Below are positions 20,559 through 32,434 of a stretch of 64,000 bases of DNA, piece by piece. The notes beneath the pieces are model-generated. The model did no database searches. It was not told where the DNA came from and saw only the letters and a program-made list of their open reading frames with translations. Where the stretch lies: assembly GCA_017562135.1 (NCBI GenBank), contig QEYB01001046.1, positions 62,001 through 126,000 on the forward strand. Reading direction: 5' to 3'. The DNA comes from Dipylidium caninum. Taxonomy: Eukaryota; Platyhelminthes; Cestoda; Cyclophyllidea; Dipylidiidae. Both the position numbers and the translations under genes were made by a program. Position 1 is the stretch's first letter; every line of letters starts with the position of its first letter.

Positions 20559-22206
20559 CGCTCCGAGGCGACAACCGCCTCGTGCTGACGTGGGTCCCGT
20601 CCACTTCTGCCGCACGGACGACCACCGCGGGGGGCACTTTTCAATGGAAAAATGCCCCAACGCAATCCGACGAACCGATTTTGACGACACTGCCTTTCTT
20701 CCTTCCAAGGCCTCATCCCCATCCCCATCCCCATCCACGGCGCATAACTTCTCGTGTGCTCGTGATGCGTTCTTGTCTTTTGGGGAGAAATTTAACTCAG
20801 CAAGTCGTGTTCTCCCATTTCTAAGTTGCGAGTCGGGGAATTCCAGGACGCAGACGAGAGACCGGCGAGGTTCGGCAGGCCAGCAAGTTGCTGTTTTTCG
20901 TCCAGAGCGCAGAAAGCAGCCGCTACCGTCCTTCACGTCGCCGTTGCCCCCCTCGATTGACCGTCGATTGACCGTCGTCCTCCTCCTCCTTGGTTCCTCC
21001 TCATCGTGGCGTTCAAAGCCCATTTGCGCAGCCGAGATGAGGCCGAGCGCCGCGAGACGCCGGTTGGACCGGCTTGAAGGTGAGTCTCTTTTATTGCCCG
21101 TGGGAATTTTTAATTACTCCACTCCCTGAAAGACGCGGAGTGGAGTAGCCGCAATGGGAGGATGGGAGGGAGGCGTGACTGGTCCGCTCAAATGAGCTTT
21201 GCGCCATCACCATTTTTCACTGGAGAAAATGCAAGTTGCCATTTTATCGCCCAACCTTCCTGAAGGCCTTGGGTTTGTGCGCAGGCGTTGCGTGGACCGC
21301 CTGATTTATAGCCTGCCGGCGGTTTACGCCAAAGAAGGAACGAGATGACTTGTCCGCCTGCCCCTCGTCGCCTCCGCCTCTGCTCGCCCCTCCGAGGTCA
21401 CTCAGGGGAGTGGGAGAAGCGCAAGCGCCTTCGTCCCTCCTCAGAGTTGGAAAGTGGGTTGCATTACTTGGAATACTGAAAGAATCCAAAACCCGCCTTC
21501 TTGCGTTCAGTCAGAGGAAAAAATATGGCCCCAGCGTGTTTTGAACCGCTGGTTAGCAGACATTCAGGATAACTTCTGCGTGAGCTGGTTTCCTCCTCGG
21601 TGTTCCTGCGGACTGCGAGGAGGAATAGGCGGCGGAGGGGTGAATGTTCAGCAGGGAAACAGTGCGTCAATGAACCCAGGCAGACGGTTTAATTGCCCTC
21701 GAGGCGGCGTCCAAGGTGAGCGGTGAATTTGCCCATTCGTAAGGCCATAAACGCGATGACAGCTGATTGCACTGACCCCAGTGGCCAGACTTGACCGCTT
21801 CGCCTTAATCCTCGTCCTGGGAGTGCATCTTCCTCGTCCAGCCCCGTCCCGCCTCGTCCAGATGCCCCGCCTCGCCTCGCCTCGCCTCCCTTCACGCCCC
21901 ACCCGCCGCTGTGCGGCACAGGAGCAGCGCCCAGGGACGGGGACGAGGCCGCGCCGGAAGGGCGGGCAACAAAAGGCAAGTGGGGGGAAAAAGCCCCGAC
22001 GGATCGGCTAACCATGACGCGACAGTTGCTATAATTGGAGGGAAGGGAAGAGGTGACCCGTCGTGTCTAACTCGGCGTGTGGACCCACGACGCTGGCACA
22101 CACAATTCCAGCGTGCCGAGGCACCAACGAGTTCGCGCCTCCGAACTACGCGATCGCCGTGGCTGCCACGACTCCTGCCTTTCAGTCGGGCCGAAGTAGA
22201 CGCCGC

Positions 22207-22404
22207 CTAGACGGCGGAGGCGGGTGGTGATCGCCGCCAAAGCTGCTTCGTTGGTTCCACCGCCGCAGCGTCCGCCTTCTCCTTCGCCAAATGTTCCGGG
22301 AATTTTGCGCTCCCCTGACTGCTTCTGACCGGCTCCGCAATCCGTCTGAAATCCACCTCAAATGGCGTTGATCTCATCATCTTGTCCGTTTCTTGAGGAC
22401 AGAG
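22207..22404 (-). CDS. Possible terminal exon, unknown protein
   Basis: Minus-strand frame reading TDKMMRSTPFEVDFRRIAEP, then an Ala/Glu/Lys-rich segment, ending SPPASAV and TAG at 22207. A pyrimidine-rich tract ending TCCTCAAG could be the acceptor. No domain is recognised. Confidence 0.2.
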   Translation of the reverse strand, partial: LCPQETDKMMRSTPFEVDFRRIAEPVRSSQGSAKFPEHLAKEKADAAAVEPTKQLWRRSPPASAV

Positions 22405-23561
22405 GGACGGCTTCACCGAGAGCGCTTTAAGTTGGGAAACTATGAAACGGGCATTGGCTATAAGGATAAATTTAAACGGGCATTTCTTGCCCACATTTGT
22501 TATATTTTTGGTCGAAATAATTTACCACTGGCATCTACGACTTTCTCCCAACAATTGGTCAAGTCATGTATGCTTTTTTCAGGTAAATCTTTATTTTTAG
22601 AGTGTTAGCAAACGGTTAAAACGTCCTTAATGATGTCATTTGGGCAAGTGTTACTCTTTCCTCTTGAAAAGTAGTTCTGAATTACAGAAAAGGCAACAGT
22701 TGGAATTTACGAAAAGAGCGGTGAATGGCAGTAGAGGATAAAGAAAAACCACAAGTTTTCACATTATTTTCTGCATTGAATGGGAATAAATTCCATTGGT
22801 ATTAGGTGGAAAAGTCACGGAGCAACTTGTGGAAAATAATCTTCATTTTTAGGGATAACGACGGCTTCAGAGGCTTTCATAATCTGATTTTGGCCAGTGT
22901 GTTGGCCTTTTTCCTGTTAAAAAGAGTCCTTAATTACGGAAAAGGTGGGAGAAATACCGCGTGAGTATGGAGGCCGCGGTGAGATGTCGCCTGGGCGCAG
23001 GAGGGGGAGGAGGCCACCCATTTGGTGCAGAGTCCCCCGTCCTCCGCCAACCCCTCACAATCCGTGCCTGCATTTGGCCGGCCGCCTTCTCTGTCGGCTT
23101 CGCCAGCTCCCCGGTGCCAAGTGAGCCCCGCCGGATGCTGGTCCGGTGGAAGTGTTGCGCCCGGGAGCAGCCGGCAAAGCTCGTCTTCTGCGTCGACCCC
23201 GTCCACACTCCCTCGCGGTCGTCGGGGCCGGTGAGTCGCCACGCCGCGGCGTCCGTGACGACGTGGCCGAGACCGCTTGGCGGCAGGGGCGCAGGAGGGA
23301 AAAAACGCCACCCACTTGGTGCAAGGAGGGGAAGACTTGCGACCATGAAAGGGGCGTTGAATGAGAGCAGAAAAGGAAGAAAGAGAGAACTGCCATTTTC
23401 GAAATAATTTCCGAGGGCATCTGCGACCTTCCACCATTAAGCGGATGAGTCGTATAAGAACTTGTTAAAAATGGTCTCCACTTTTCCTAAAACGCCATTT
23501 CGGCTATTGTATTAGCTCTTCCGTCCAAAAGTACCTCCTAATTACAAAAAGGTGCCGATCA

Positions 23562-23625
23562 GTCGGTCGGTCGGTCGGTCGGTCGGTCGGTCGGTCGGTC
23601 GGTCGGTCGGTCGGTCGTCGGTCGG
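23562..23625. repeat. (GTCG)n tetranucleotide microsatellite
   Basis: About 14-15 nearly perfect GTCG units, with a truncated unit near the 3' end. Confidence 0.95.
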
Positions 23626-23952
23626 AGGAACGTCACGTGGGCGTGGAGGTTGTGCCGCGAATTGTCAAATTGTCGAGAAGTTTTTTCACCCGTTTGTCAA
23701 GAGGACTTGACGCTTTGCGTGGTCGTCGTGCGTCGTCATCAGGCAGCAGAACTGCGCCGTGTCGGTGCTTCTTCCTTCACAAGCTCCTCCTCCTCCTCCT
23801 CGTCGTGGCATCTCTTGCCATCACCTCCACGAGGGCGGAGCCTCGTCTAGTTGTGGGAAGGAATCATGGACGACCCCTCATCGACGGATCATTCGAGCGC
23901 GATTTGTGTCTGTCGATGAAATTTCGGCCCAGACGTGTGTACTGCGGCCTAA

Positions 23953-23985
23953 TCCTCCTCCTCCTCCTCCTCCTCCTCCTCCTCT
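23953..23985. repeat. (CTC)n trinucleotide run
   Basis: Eleven CTC triplets in unassigned GC-rich sequence. A similar shorter run lies at about 23779-23800. Confidence 0.9.
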
Positions 23986-25170
23986 TCCATGGAAAAGTGC
24001 TGATTCGGTGCAGTAAAAGTCGGTGATTGTGTGCCGCGAGGGAGACGACGAAGACGTCCACTTGCTCTCCACGCGGTCGCTCGATCATCGCCACTTGCGT
24101 CAGTTCGTACGACCGGCACAAACGAATCCTCGTCTCTTTCTGCATCATCCGTCGTGCGCGGCTGCTTTGACGCCGTCGTAGCCGTTTGGCTTGTCGCAAT
24201 TCTGTCGAGACCCAAGTTCCCGCAGCAGTTGGGTGTGTGTGGACCGCCTTGCGCAGTCATTGTCGTCAATTTCTCCTCCTCGATGGTCTTCCTCGAGGCG
24301 AGGCAGCCGCAACTGCATGACCAGTTCCTAGTTTGAACGCAAGTTCAAGGAACTTTCCTCGACTGAATCGCATTCACCAGTCATCGTCCTTAATTCCTCC
24401 TCCTCCCCGCCTTCTCCTCGGCTTCTCGTCATCTCACGGGTCGGTGGCCTTCCCCGGGGCGAGGCGCCGTGGCGATACTCAAATTGCCAAAGTGGAATTT
24501 TTGGAACCGACATCGAGCACCTTTTTCTTTAGCGGATCCACCTGCGAGTGCCTCGCCAACATTTTACTATTCAATTCGGACTCCGAATAAGAAAAGGCAG
24601 ATATTAAATCGCCCCTCGTTTGCGTCCAATTGCGGCCCAAAATAACGAAGTGGGCAAGAAGAAAGAAAAAATATCCACCACACGTTACAGTGTAAGTCTC
24701 CCAGTCGCACATGAACACAGACTTGAAAAAAAACTCGTTTCACAGTTTCCAGCGGGGGTAGTTAATGTCCCATTGGTGCCATTTGATGCAGACGAGGCCA
24801 TTTCGCGGGAGGTTAGTCGCCGGGGCGAGGAATCAGCTTGGAATGAAGGATGAAGAAGGCCTCAGCAGAGCCGTCCAGCGGTTTTGTGCTCTGCTCGCCC
24901 TCATGCCCAAAACAAACCTTTCAGAGGGTTACATACGGCGTCCTCCGAGTCGTCCCTTTTAAAAGAGCCTTTGAACGACTTTGCCCAGGTTGCCACAAAA
25001 AAATCATCAAAAAACGATCCCAGAGAAGGACTCTTGTTTTCACCCCCAAGGACTTGTCGATGCTTTAATCTCGACGGATGACGTTGACAGGCGGATGTCG
25101 CCAGACGAAGCGGCTGCCCCCTCCCCCCTACCCCCCCCCGGTCCCCGCAACACCACAAGCCGCCCGTTGA

Positions 25171-25548
25171 GGGGCAGACCGTCTACTCGGGACCCGTTGC
25201 AGCCCCGTCGCCCTTCTCTCCGGCGGATTACCTCGAGTGAAGAGTGGACGAGCCCGGGCGGTATTCGCTCACACGAGCCCAGACGAGACGACAGGGAAGG
25301 CGGGGGACACCCTTCCCGACCTTTTCAAGAACGCCAAGTCGTGGAGTAAGCTTAGATCCCGTAGGGGAACTTTCGAGCAAATGCAGGAATGGTTGCATGA
25401 AGCCAAACGTCAACGTATGGATGAAGCCGAAGCCGCCATCCTCCTAGGCGTAAATCTGGTGAAGAAAAATCGGCCGAGCGGCCTGGTCTCGTCCTCAGGG
25501 ACGTTCAACGGCAAACTCGCCATGGCATCTGGCACGTGCTCCAATTGA
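25171..25548 (+). CDS. Unassigned open frame, possibly an exon
   Basis: A frame of about 125 codons open from just after a TGA at 25168. Its central part, FEQMQEWLHEAKRQRMDEAE, is charged, helical-looking and protein-like, and is followed by a donor-like LLG|GTAAAT at about 25448. No family is recognised and no upstream exon was connected. Confidence 0.25.
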   Translation, partial: GADRLLGTRCSPVALLSGGLPRVKSGRARAVFAHTSPDETTGKAGDTLPDLFKNAKSWSKLRSRRGTFEQMQEWLHEAKRQRMDEAEAAILLGVNLVKKNRPSGLVSSSGTFNGKLAMASGTCSN

Positions 25549-26619
25549 AATGTTACAAAAATTTCATCAAAATGATCACTGCGGTTCAGCTTTGCATGCC
25601 TAAACCTCCGCGAAAGAGGCCATTTCAGCCGACAGACGCCCACAAATTTCCGTGGTCTGCCATCATTTCAACCCGCCCCCAACTGGCCTCAGTCGAGGCT
25701 GACAGAAGTGACGTTTCGCCCGCCTGCCCGCCTGCCTGCCTGCCGGCCAGCCAGTCCGTAAAATGTGAAGCATTTCCGGTAAAGAGATACACTGTGATAC
25801 CATAAAATTTACTGAGATGGCGTGATTAGCGCTGAACCACACTTTATTCGCCGCCACCGCCGCCGCCAACGCCAACGCCGACTGTCGCCCGTCGTCCGTC
25901 GCCCGTCGGCCCCTCCTCGAGGCCGTCCCACACCCGAAAAATTACAATCTGTAGATAAAGTGCTCCGCGGCAGATGCAATGCCGATCACAACCCTCGGCG
26001 TATTTGCGTTGTCTCACTTTTGGACGCTGTAAGGGCATCTTCCAAATGTGAGCGTCCTAATTTTTGCGGCCGGGTGGGGGGGGGGGGGGCCACGCAGCGG
26101 GGCCGTCGGAAACGTCTTCACGCTCCGCACCACCAGACGAGGGGAGACAAAGGGAAGACAGTCTTATTCTCCCTTCTCCCCGTGAAACCCGGCCCACCGT
26201 GGAGTAATTCTCTCCGAGCAGGTGAAGTGCAGATGCCAGCAGATTTTCCCAGGCAGGTTAGCTTTCAGCGTCTCGTGCTTCTCGCTCGCCTCCCGGTCGT
26301 GACAAGAGGATGCCCTGCTGCTGCCACGGTCGCCGAGGGTGGAAGGCGGTCGTGGAACAGTTGGATTTGAAAGTGTAAAGCCCTCATCTGGGGAAGGAGG
26401 TATACAACGCCCACTGGAAAGTTCTGTCTGCTTCCATGGCAACCATTTTTCCATACGTCGCACAGGTTTATTTGAAGCATGTTGGATTTTCTATTTTTAT
26501 CGCTCACTTTACCACACGCTGACGTAGCAAAATGACTGAAATAAAGTTTATTTACGTTAGTCTGTGAGTCCACGGCTACTGGTGAGGTTTATCTTCGTCA
26601 CTGTATTTTATGCGAAATT

Positions 26620-27380
26620 TCAATGGCGAATAAATGCTACAGCAGGTCGGAGAAAATCACCGAAAGTGTTTTGGTAAACGGGGAGGTTCTGACGCGGCAT
26701 GCAGAAGAGGATGGTTAGAAAAAGTTGGAACAGGTGATTTCGACGTTTCTGATGAGCCACGGTCTGGACGACCGTCTTTGACCGACGACGATGTTGTCAA
26801 GACCGTGTTGGAGGAAGATCCTTTTCGGGCAACATCGGCAATCGCGGAAGGCTTGCTTCAGCTCAACAGGCCATTTCGGACCATATTCGGGGGACAGGAG
26901 TGGCGCGAAAGTCGTCACGATGGGTGCCACGCAACTGAGCTGAGAAGAATTCGGACGACCGAGTTGCACGCATGCACAGAACAAAAATCGAGTCCTTCTC
27001 CAACCGTATGGTCATAATGAGGGTGATAAGTGAGGATGAAAGGTGGATTACCCAGGAGAAATCGTAAGGAAACCTGACCCTTCCACCTCTAAAGTAAATT
27101 CCACTCTGAATAAGAGAAAGTTGCGGTGTGTAGGGTGGAACATTCGAGGACCAACGCAGTATCAGCTGTGAAAACCGAGCGGAAAGCCCGACTCGGAGAA
27201 GGGTTGTCAGCAGTCCAAGGAAAGGGGCCGGCGGTGTTCGGCTGGAAGGACACCGAACTGCGTCGTGACAAATGACAAGGCACCAGCTGCTTTGGGGACC
27301 CGTCAAAAATGGGAGAAGCACGCGGGGAAATTCTGTCGCGTCCGGCACATTCCTCGGCGTCAGCATCCTCCTACTGTCCC
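26620..27380 (+). mobile_element. Decayed mariner-family (Tc1/mariner superfamily) transposase
   Basis: The first frame (26634-27017) carries a typical mariner N-terminal block: CRR..WLEK...GDFDVSDEPRSGRPS followed by DD.VVK.VLEEDP, the paired helix-turn-helix region. A shifted frame at about 27000-27067 reads NRMVIMRVISEDERWITQEK, matching the family's (T/G)DEKW block with the first catalytic aspartate. A further piece at about 27121-27150 reads LRCVGWNIRG, like the family's LCVWWDIRG. At least two frame changes and several stops separate these pieces, and the second HDNA.PH catalytic block and the last aspartate were not found, so this is an inactive relic. Terminal inverted repeats could not be assigned by eye. 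Confidence 0.88.
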
Positions 27381-30300
27381 TTGTTTTTGTCCCTGAAAAA
27401 CTGTTGAAGGGTCAAAAATTTTAATAAATAAGGAAGATATCAAAGGAGCACAGATTCAACATCTCCTATCAAAAGGTGAAGCATTTATTATTAAATGGGA
27501 TACACAAGTTACCCTGGCACTGGCAAAAATTTATATGTTATTTAATAAAGTTTTTTGACAATTGGAAGGGCGAGAAACTTGAGACTCGGGAGTGATTCTG
27601 TGCGAAATCTCGAGACCCGTTCAAATAACTGAGGCTGCCTCTCATTTACCAGAAATGCGTCCGGGAGGGTCCACGCCGCCGGAACCAGCGCAGGGGCCTG
27701 CGAAAGGATCGTCCTGCCCCGGACGGGTGGCCGAGCGGCGGCACGCCTCCCCCCCCCCCGCCGCGTCCGGTCCCCACCTCGCGGCAGCGGCCCCCCCAAA
27801 TCTCTCCCGCAGACTCTCCGCGTAGACCTGAACGGACAGAAGCTTGAGTTTCTGCAAGGTCGGCATGGTGACCATCCGCAAGACTCCCACGCGGTGCCCG
27901 CCGAAAGTGGCAGTCTGCGTTGGACAGGGTGTTTGTCTGTCCGCGGGGGAGAGCGTGGCTGGAGGCGAGCCTCTCTCGTTTCTCCCCTCCCCCGCATGCC
28001 CTCGGGGGACACAAATTCTGCGTCCACTCGTCGCGCTTCTCTGCCAACTGGTCGGCCAACATTATTGCGTCCTCTGGTAGACAAATCGGAGGTTTACACC
28101 GACTCTCTTATGCCCAAATGGTGTCAAATCAGCCCATGGCAAACACTCCCCACATCACCGGTAATTCGCATACTTGCACATAACATTTGGTGTTGTGAAG
28201 GGGGAAGCCTCTTCGGCCATCGCCGGGTAACTTTGCCCTCGCCTCGACGTTCCATTTTCAGCTGGCCACTGCTCGACACGAAGGTCTCCCTCGCGGAGGG
28301 TTCAGGGGCCACGACGCCGTCTCCAATTTCCACGCCTCGAGGTGTTGTCGGTCTCAGGGTAGCGGAGACGCGCATTAAACACCTCTTCTCGTCCCTCCTT
28401 GTCCTCTGAGACAACCGGGTGTCCACCCGCAAACTTGGACACTCATGTCAAAGTACTCGACTCATCTCCGCCGCCACTGGTCTTCCGTCAACGTCCCGCA
28501 CCGTTCGCCAAGAGAGGCGAGGGCTTCGTGGAAACATCGCTTGCCAAACCCGAGTTTTACGTCCTCGCGCACTGGCATTGTTGATGTCTTCCTGCGAATG
28601 ACGTTCCCTGCTGCCGCAGCATCAAGTTTCTCGGTGGCCGATGCTCAAGTGAGACACTCTGAAGGGACGCCAACGCTGGTTGAGGCGATGCTTCCTCGTG
28701 CAATGGCTGGAAGAAGGGTTAGATTTTACCTCACACACACTTAGTCGGCAATTCAGCTCTTATCACCCGTGGTAAGTGGGAACAGCGATTAAGGCCTCGG
28801 CCAGTAATTTTTCATTTAGATTTGCCGACACGAAACCCACTCCGGTGGGGAGGAGACGCTCCGCCCGTCCCCAGCCGGCTATCCTTACGGTGGAGGCGAG
28901 AGAGTGTCTGTTTGAGCAGGCCTGAACGAGCAGCAAACGCCACGAGGGCGGTCGGGAGACTGGCTACCTCGGCGGTTGCCTTCTCGAGGCCCCAGGCGGC
29001 ATTCGAGGCCTCGCCTCGAAGCCCGCATCCTCCGAGCTACTCTCCTGAGGCTCACGAAGCGGGGCTGGATTGCGGTTGAATAAGTAAAGCTTGGCCATCA
29101 TATCCCCTCTCATTTTTTCACTCCCACTTTTATTCGCTCCTCCCAGTAGTGACTCAGTAGATACTAAATCAACAACTAAAATAGGATAATAAATTCAGGG
29201 CTTTATGAGGCCTAGTCGAGTCGCTCAATTCTGAGGCGCCAGAGATGGGAGCTAAAGAAATGGTCGCAGTGGCGAGGCCTTAGCCTAAGGTAGGGGGAAT
29301 GCAAAATAAAAACACAAGGAGTCCCACGCTGACTGGGATTGTAAAAAAAATAAGCGGCACGACGAATGGCTCGAGTTGCTGGTGTGGCTAATTGGCAAGG
29401 AAGTGTCCATTAAAAGTCGGGCCACACCAAACCTCGAGTCCCGATGGCCAACATACTCACACGATAAAACGCCTTCATCGTTGCCATGCACTTCCAAGTC
29501 ATCGTTTATGCATTATGAAGAGTGAAGAAGACTCACAAAGGCCTTTGTTTTGAATTTTGGAGAGTTAGTCTCCAGGCTAAAATTACAGCATGGCTTCATT
29601 TGCCCTCGTCGCAACCCCAACCAATTATTTAGAGAGACTCAAAGCGTTTAATATTCATTTTTTTGCTTCATTTTGGCCATCCTACTTGTCCCCGTCGATG
29701 GCGCAAGTTCGCAGAGCAGTAAAGTTTCCCACTTTTTCAACAGAACCGCAGAAAGTCTCCAGTAAAACTTTGCAATGACCTTCAAATGTAGACAGGTTTG
29801 ATGTTTCCAAAAAAAACAGGCGTGTTTTGTGGCGTGGCGTCGGAGCAAGACAATTTTGTGAGTTTTGGGGGAGAACCAAAGACACTCGACAGAATAAAGC
29901 AGGGTAAATCAGAAGACAGATTTACGGATGAGTAATTTGCCTCTATCCGTTTAGTTTTTCGCCCTAGCTGTGAATCACATTTTTGGGAACAGTTGTAAGA
30001 GGGCATCTTTCTGTGGAACAAATTAATTTAGAAGATATTCCTGTCGTGAAGAGTTTCCACTTTAAAAAGAGAGCTGGTCTTGTAGCCTCTGCCGTCCTCA
30101 ATGTGCTGTTGTTATAATACCACTGCTAAAGTGGTGGTTAGATAATCCTTACGATGACATTTCAGTATATCTAACTTGCCAAGGTCCGAGTTACAACATG
30201 AGACGTTTTACCGGAGCTCCTTGATTTAACATCCCTATTTCTTTGCCTTGTTTACTGTCTATAAGGGCGAATATAAATTCAAGTCCTTTCGCCTCTTCGA

Positions 30301-31217
30301 GGAACTGGTCATGAGATGCGCCACAAAGGCCGTGGTAGCTTAAATCGATTTCAGTAGACAAGAAATTGTAAAATAAAATGTGATGAGGTTGATAGAATAC
30401 ATTACACGAGGTAGACGAGAAAGCACGGAGAAGTGCACCCTTAGTCCATCCCAAAGACCTCACTGTCGTCATTCAACCAAGTAGTACACTCCAAAGCGCC
30501 TAGCAGGTTAGGAATTTGCATGACTTCAATGACCGCACCCTCTTTCTGTACTCTTACCAAAGCCGCTAATGGGACTGTTGAGCAGCCCCATTCGTGTGAA
30601 CAATTCGGTGCAGTCTGTAATTAAAAGTGCTCGATTTTTACCACGATGTCTGATGTGAGACGGTGAGTAGATGAAGGCTGTCGACCTCTTGCAGTCGACG
30701 GGCTACTTCATCATTGTGGTAAGTACCTTACGGTTTGCGGCACTTTATGCAAGAAAACTACACCCTGTCACTTCTTTTCACCTTGTGAACCTGTGATTAC
30801 ACGTTTCTTTGTATCTTTCGAGGCGAGTCACAGAGCAAAAAGTGCATTCTTTATAGACAGCCACCTACCATCCTCGAGGTATTTTATAATTACAAAATTT
30901 CATGGGAGTTTCCGTTTTAGGCAACTACAAAAACTCTTGCAATTCGCGCCAAGGCGTAGACTCGAGTTGGAGGCCAGTGGATGCCTTCAACGACCTGTGA
31001 CATCCACATTTCTGCTGTGGGGTAATGGTTAGTCAGATGAAATTAAACTCATGTCATCAACTGGGGGAGCAATCGGTAAAAAATATTCCGAGACTCCGTC
31101 AAAAAAAGTTGCAACGATGCTTCCAACTTCAGACCTGAAATAGGTGCTCCACGTCCACCATTTCCCTTCCTTATTTTCTTTTCTTACAAATGCTCATTTT
31201 TGTGCGTAATCACTCAC
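27381..31217. other. No recognisable gene
   Basis: 27381-27560 is AT-rich and may include the mariner relic's 3' end. 27600-29050 is GC-rich with overlapping open frames on both strands. 29100-31200 is mixed to AT-rich. Near 30650-30720 a GTGAGT...TTGCAG pair 32 bp apart, followed 24 bp later by GTAAGT, resembles a micro-intron and microexon on the plus strand, but no continuing frame was found. Confidence 0.4.
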
Positions 31218-31380
31218 CGTTCACCGTGCCAAGGGGGAAGATCTCCTCGATCATCGCCCGAACATCCGCCACGAGAATTTCAAAAGTCTGCTCCACCGAA
31301 ATCCTGCCGGTTCGCTGTCGAGCGCCTTTGAAGGCGATCGATGTCTTCCGCGTCGTCAGGATGAGTGACGTAAAAGCTCG
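31218..31380 (-). CDS. Possible internal exon, unknown protein
   Basis: Minus-strand frame without a stop, reading KTSIAFKGARQRTGRISVEQ and then TFEILVADVRAMIEEIFPLG. It ends at a near-consensus donor, AACG|GTGAGTG. The hydrophobic/charged periodicity looks helical and genuinely protein-like. The upstream acceptor is unclear (a CACCGAG or CGGAAG border). No family is recognised and no neighbouring exon was connected with certainty. Confidence 0.35.
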
Positions 31381-32056
31381 GTGAGCAGATAACTCGGCGA
31401 AAAATTCTCTCCTCTCATCTCAAGACATGACAACACCTCTTACAGTAAGGGGCGGCAGAGACGTGCGAAGATGAGGGGTGGCATTTGAGGGCGGGACCCG
31501 GAGCTACCGCCTTCTCGCTCTTCAAAGCCGACGTTTCGGCTGGCACTCGCCCACAGAGTCTGACGCAAGACGCACTTTACACGCCTTCACCTTGCCTCCT
31601 GTCACTCGGGTCAGTGGATAAACTCTTCTCATGAGGTATCTCTGTTCTCTCCCAATCTTTTCTCGTAGGCGTTGCGACCAGATCGCCGGTGCAGTCTCTC
31701 GCGACTTTTCAACGAATATGTCGCTTTCTAATAGGTCAAGGACGGCAAGTATTGAGTTAGTGGGGTTTTTTTCCTTTATTTTTGATAAGAATTACTCTCT
31801 TTTTTGGCTTTTTCATGTCTCTCGAAGCCCACGAAACGGCAGAAATCGAGTCACTTGCAGTGGCTGCCTACGCCCTGTTCTCAGCCATGTTCTACCACTC
31901 CCGGTGGGTGGCAGTTTTGATGACAGGCTATTTCCGACATCCGGATTGCCGGAGTTTTTGCGCTTCCTTTGTGAAGAGGTGAGCATTAACAAGTCCGCCA
32001 TCACAGGAGGCCTCAAATCAGTTCAACTTACTGTTCCGCCGGAGACAAGCCGTGTA

Positions 32057-32057
32057 A

Positions 32058-32091
<34 letters not shown>

Positions 32092-32094
32092 ACA
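32057..32094. repeat. (CA)n microsatellite
   Basis: A CA repeat of about 18 units with one interruption, followed directly by a short AG run. Confidence 0.95.
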
Positions 32095-32395
32095 GAGAGA
32101 GAGAAGCACTTGGAGATGTGAGACGTGCGGTTTAGTTACTTTTGTGCATTTACTCACGATGCGGTGGTCACTGAAAACACTTACTACCATCCCGAAAAGG
32201 TGGTAGTCGCTCACAAACATGACAACAAAAGTCCTCCCCTCGACAGATTTCGGTAAAAAAAGAAAAAGGGGGAATAATTCCATTTCAAGGTTGCATTCGA
32301 CCCTTTGATAGCCGCCGTGGCGACTTAAGACGTCGCAGTGGCAACGAAGTAGTCAGGCGAGAGAAAGAGAGAAAGGGAGAAAGGGGAAGAGAGAG

Positions 32396-32397
<2 letters not shown>

Positions 32398-32433
<36 letters not shown>
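32398..32433. repeat. (AG)n microsatellite
   Basis: About 17 AG units, at the end of a longer purine-rich stretch (about 32358-32433). Confidence 0.95.

Positions 32434-32434
<1 letters not shown>

Larger units (their letters stand above)
20559..26619. other. No recognisable gene; simple repeats and weak candidate exons
   Basis: Holds a (CCCCAT)4 run at about 20708-20731, an AT-rich unit at about 22430-22930, the (GTCG)n and (CTC)n arrays listed separately, a G-run at about 26074-26089, and two weak coding candidates (22207-22404 minus and 25171-25548 plus). Otherwise nothing interpretable. Confidence 0.4.

Noticed and set aside
31190..31384. Plus-strand frame over the minus-strand exon candidate
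   Set aside because: The minus strand has the consensus donor and the more protein-like translation; the plus frame is its shadow.
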